From contig NZ_JACVXB010000005.1 in assembly GCF_014596945.1 (NCBI RefSeq), positions 168,447 through 232,446 of the forward strand: a DNA stretch of 64,000 bases. The letters run 5' to 3'. This DNA comes from Aestuariibaculum sediminum (lineage in GTDB: Bacteria > Bacteroidota > Bacteroidia > Flavobacteriales > Flavobacteriaceae). Shown here piece after piece: positions 62,326-64,000 of this stretch (its first letter is position 1; every line of letters begins with the position of its first letter). The notes below the pieces were generated by a model, which worked only from the letters and a program-made list of their open reading frames with translations, ran no database searches and had not been told where the DNA came from. Both the position numbers and the translations under genes were made by a program.

Positions 62326-63093
62326 ATGAGTTATTTTGCAATCAACTTTAAGTACCTGAGAACTTTAAAAGGGTTTTCGCAAGAGCAAATGGCAGACGAG
62401 CTAAGCATTACCCGTTCCCGCGTGGGATCGTATGAAGAAGCCCGTTCTGAGCCACCTTTAGATTTATTGATTAAAATATCCGATTACTATCAATTACCCA
62501 TTGATGCTTTGGTAAAAAATAACTTAACTAAGGTTTCAGACACCTCATTTATAAATATTGGTAATCATAGAATTCTGTTTCCTATTACCGTAAACGAAGA
62601 CAACGAAGACCTTATCGAAATTGTTCCTAATAAAGCTACAGCAGGTTATTTAAATGGTTACGATGACCCAGAATATATTGAGCAACTTGAAAAAATTAAA
62701 CTCCCGTTTCTTCCTTCAGGAAAACATCGCACATTTCCTATAAAAGGCGATTCGATGCTTCCTGTAAGAGACGGCTCGTATGTTGTTGCACGTTACGTTG
62801 AAAATATTCAGGATATTAAACACGGAAGAACCTATATTGTTTTAACTCGAAATGAAGGAATTGTTTACAAACGCATTAAAGCCGATGAAAATCCCGAAAT
62901 GCTAATATTACATTCCGACAATACGAATTACAAACCTTACCATATTCATAAAAAAGACATCTTAGAGTTATGGGAATTTACTTGTTGCATAAATACTCAG
63001 GAATACGACGAAAGCGAGCTAAAAATAAGCAGTATTATACAGATGTTTCAGGAACTAGGTGTAGAGCTAGAAGAACTTAAAAAAATACAATAA
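62326..63093 (+). CDS. LexA-like self-cleaving repressor (XRE HTH + S24 peptidase)
   Basis: The 255-residue repressor has an XRE helix-turn-helix (about 5-62, GFSQEQMADELSITRSRVGSYEEARSEPP). The S24/LexA domain has the predicted cleavage site A106-G107 (ATAGYLNGY), nucleophile S143 (KGDSMLP) and general base K182 (VYKRIK). The Ala-Gly to Ser and Ser to Lys distances (37 and 39) are close to LexA. Damage would trigger cleavage and de-repress dnaE-dinB. Its start lies 6 bp after a -7 box, so the mRNA may be leaderless and autoregulated by the operator. A short coiled tail (232-255) is extra. Confidence 0.94.
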   Translation: MSYFAINFKYLRTLKGFSQEQMADELSITRSRVGSYEEARSEPPLDLLIKISDYYQLPIDALVKNNLTKVSDTSFINIGNHRILFPITVNEDNEDLIEIVPNKATAGYLNGYDDPEYIEQLEKIKLPFLPSGKHRTFPIKGDSMLPVRDGSYVVARYVENIQDIKHGRTYIVLTRNEGIVYKRIKADENPEMLILHSDNTNYKPYHIHKKDILELWEFTCCINTQEYDESELKISSIIQMFQELGVELEELKKIQ

Positions 63094-63109
63094 CCAACTA
63101 TTTAGACAT

Positions 63110-63142
63110 AAAAAAAGCCTTTACGAAAATCGTAAAGGCTTT
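63110..63142 (-). terminator. Terminator of the first tRNA operon
   Basis: A perfect 13-bp stem (AAAGCCTTTACGA / TCGTAAAGGCTTT) with loop AAA precedes a run of T on the minus strand. It begins 2 bp after the tRNA-Leu gene and probably also stops the repressor gene from the left. Confidence 0.93.
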
Positions 63143-63144
63143 AG

Positions 63145-63229
63145 TACTGAAGGCGGGACTTGAACCCGCACGACCTAAATGGTCATTGGATTTTAAGTCC
63201 AACGTGTCTACCAATTCCACCACTTCAGC
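63145..63229 (-). tRNA. tRNA-Leu (anticodon UAA), copy 1
   Basis: An 85-nt gene with acceptor stem GCTGAAG / CTTCAGT (one G-U pair) and discriminator A. The anticodon loop CTTAAAA reads UAA. The long variable arm (GACC-ATTTA-GGTC) is typical of class II leucine tRNAs. The T-arm is GCGGGTTCAAGTCCCGC. CCA is not encoded. It is co-transcribed 29 bp after tRNA-Gly. Confidence 0.97.
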
Positions 63230-63258
63230 ATCTTGGTATATTTTTTGAAAAGTCTCAG

Positions 63259-63330
63259 AGCGAAAGACGGGATTTGAACCCGCGACCCTCACCTTGGCAA
63301 GGTGATGCTCTACCCCTGAGCTACTTTCGC
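63259..63330 (-). tRNA. tRNA-Gly (anticodon GCC), copy 1
   Basis: A 72-nt gene with acceptor GCGAAAG / CTTTCGC, discriminator T, and anticodon stem-loop CACCT-TGCCAAG-giving GCC. CCA is not encoded. First gene of the Gly-Leu operon. Confidence 0.97.
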
Positions 63331-63363
63331 AGTTATTATTATGAACGTGCAATACTGCTATTG

Positions 63364-63377
63364 CGGCTGCAAATATA
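63364..63377 (-). promoter_or_regulatory. Promoter of first tRNA-Gly/Leu operon
   Basis: The -7 box TATATTTG (63377 to 63370) fits the consensus and lies 39 bp before tRNA-Gly. The surrounding 14-mer equals the one at 16-29. Confidence 0.6.
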
Positions 63378-63458
63378 CAATAGTTTTTAAATTGTAAAAC
63401 TTTTTTGTGCACTTTTACATTTTAATTCACATAAACTAACTTTTAGTTTTTAACTGAA

Positions 63459-63600
63459 TAAGTTCTCGATACAATTTCTCGCACCTCGAAATCGCTCGAA
63501 CTGAGGAACTCATTCATTTTTAAACATCATAAACCAAACAAGCCACCACTTCGAGTGGATTTTTCGATTGCCATGAGAAAAACTTGTATCGAGAAGTTGC
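63459..63600. repeat. Imperfect inverted repeat between tRNA operons
   Basis: Outer arms TTCTCGATACAA (63463-63474) and TTGTATCGAGAA (63584-63595) match perfectly. The inner parts (CTCGAAATCGCTCGAACTGAGG against CCACTTCGAGTGGATTTTTCGA) also pair with gaps, so the whole 140 bp could fold as one hairpin. It resembles the REP-like intergenic palindromes I recall from flavobacterial genomes. Confidence 0.65.
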
Positions 63601-63773
63601 CATATTATAAAATGCTGAAATCTTAAACTTTTCTTGCGTTAGGGATTGAACGGTTTGTTTGAGCTCACCGACGCAGGAGGCAGCGAGTAGTAAAAGCCCA
63701 CCCCGTAGTGTTCCTGCTAGGTTTACAAAACCTTGTAGGTATAACTCATAGTAACGCCCCGATTATTTTATGG
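63601..63773. other. Intergenic segment upstream of second tRNA operon
   Basis: GC is higher here than in the surrounding spacers. GCGTTAGGG near 63638 and TAACGCCC near 63752 form weak inverted ends. No coding or tRNA-like structure was recognised. Confidence 0.3.
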
Positions 63774-63776
63774 CAT

Positions 63777-63809
63777 AAAAAAAGCCTTTACGAAAATCGT
63801 AAAGGCTTT
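63777..63809 (-). terminator. Terminator of the second tRNA operon
   Basis: This is an exact copy of the hairpin at 63110-63142, with the same T-run on the minus strand. Confidence 0.93.
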
Positions 63810-63811
63810 AG

Positions 63812-63896
63812 TACTGAAGGCGGGACTTGAACCCGCACGACCTAAATGGTCATTGGATTTTAAGTCCAACGTGTCTACCAATTCCACCACTTCAGC
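63812..63896 (-). tRNA. tRNA-Leu (anticodon UAA), copy 2
   Basis: Identical in sequence to the copy at 63145-63229, including its long variable arm. It follows the second tRNA-Gly by 29 bp. Confidence 0.97.
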
Positions 63897-63925
63897 ATCT
63901 TGGTATATTTTTTGAAAAGTCTCAG

Positions 63926-63997
63926 AGCGAAAGACGGGATTTGAACCCGCGACCCTCACCTTGGCAAGGTGATGCTCTACCCCTGAGCTACTTTCGC
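63926..63997 (-). tRNA. tRNA-Gly (anticodon GCC), copy 2
   Basis: Identical to 63259-63330. Its promoter lies beyond the right end of the window. Confidence 0.97.
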
Positions 63998-64000
63998 AGT

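Larger units (their letters stand above)
63107..63333. repeat. Left copy of 667-bp-period tandem duplication
   Basis: These 227 bp (terminator, tRNA-Leu, tRNA-Gly) appear identical to 63774-64000. The right copy is cut by the end of the window, so the true repeat may be longer. Confidence 0.93.
63774..64000. repeat. Right copy of 667-bp-period tandem duplication
   Basis: This is the partner of 63107-63333, and it runs off the window end. Confidence 0.93.

Noticed and set aside
63098..63412. 104-residue reading frame on the minus strand (also 63160-63390 plus, 63768-63959 minus)
   Set aside because: These frames run through the tRNA-Leu and tRNA-Gly genes and their terminator; they are not protein genes.
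1..64000. Defence islands, prophage, insertion sequences or CRISPR arrays
   Set aside because: No transposase, integrase, restriction, Cas or toxin-antitoxin signatures and no regularly spaced direct repeats of CRISPR type were found.

Overview
The window looks like chromosome of a marine-type member of the Flavobacteriaceae (Bacteroidota). The evidence is low GC, GLPGLI-family and DUF5686 proteins, a SusC/SusD pair, sulfatase and PhoD-like enzymes, a propeller/Y_Y_Y/HTH sensor, very few Shine-Dalgarno sequences, and several promoter -7 boxes of the Bacteroidota form TAnnTTTG. No phage, transposase, rRNA or CRISPR array was seen.

Layout. 1-5.3 kb: GLPGLI protein, secreted propeller-like protein, deoxynucleoside kinase, S9 dipeptidyl peptidase. 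5.3-8.4 kb: membrane-bound ion-pumping pyrophosphatase next to soluble pyrophosphatase. 8.6-11.4 kb: M1 aminopeptidase and a small lipoprotein. 11.5-17.3 kb: complete RND efflux operon (membrane fusion protein, pump, outer membrane factor). 17.5-21.6 kb: small secreted protein, DUF5686 outer-membrane protein, pyruvate dehydrogenase E1 beta. 21.8-28.5 kb: etfBA, a candidate structured RNA, DUF151 nuclease, nucleoside transporter, thymidylate synthase, CBM48-like protein and a dihydrofolate reductase fused to a 2TM membrane domain. 28.6-37.5 kb: DUF6807 protein, FAD oxidoreductase, acetyltransferase, fabD, lspA, galE, DegT aminotransferase, KDO transferase and an 11-residue-repeat lipoprotein.

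37.6-58.1 kb is a sugar-acquisition island: xylA-xylB-GntR regulator; sulfatase with a PhoD-like phosphatase; PKD lipoprotein; DUF4091/GH123-like enzyme; SusD; SusC; and a divergent 1002-residue membrane sensor with its own DNA-binding domain. Two nearly identical 38-bp elements, each with four GTTAC-type half-sites exactly 11 bp apart, lie upstream of susC and of the PKD lipoprotein gene. They are the best candidate operators for that sensor.

58.1-63.1 kb is an SOS-like mutagenesis cassette: dinB and a short dnaE read left, and a LexA-like self-cleaving S24 repressor reads right, with a symmetric operator between them. The right end (63.1-64.0 kb) holds a tRNA-Gly/tRNA-Leu operon tandemly duplicated with a 667-bp period; an imperfect inverted repeat lies between the copies.

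The least explained signals are the 4 x 11-bp operators, the 169-nt RNA candidate at 23646-23814 with a 17-bp closing stem and an alternative pairing partner, the symmetric promoter/operator at 62276-62322, and the palindrome upstream of etfBA. I saw no unmistakable new multi-gene system. All family names come from reading motifs, not from searches.
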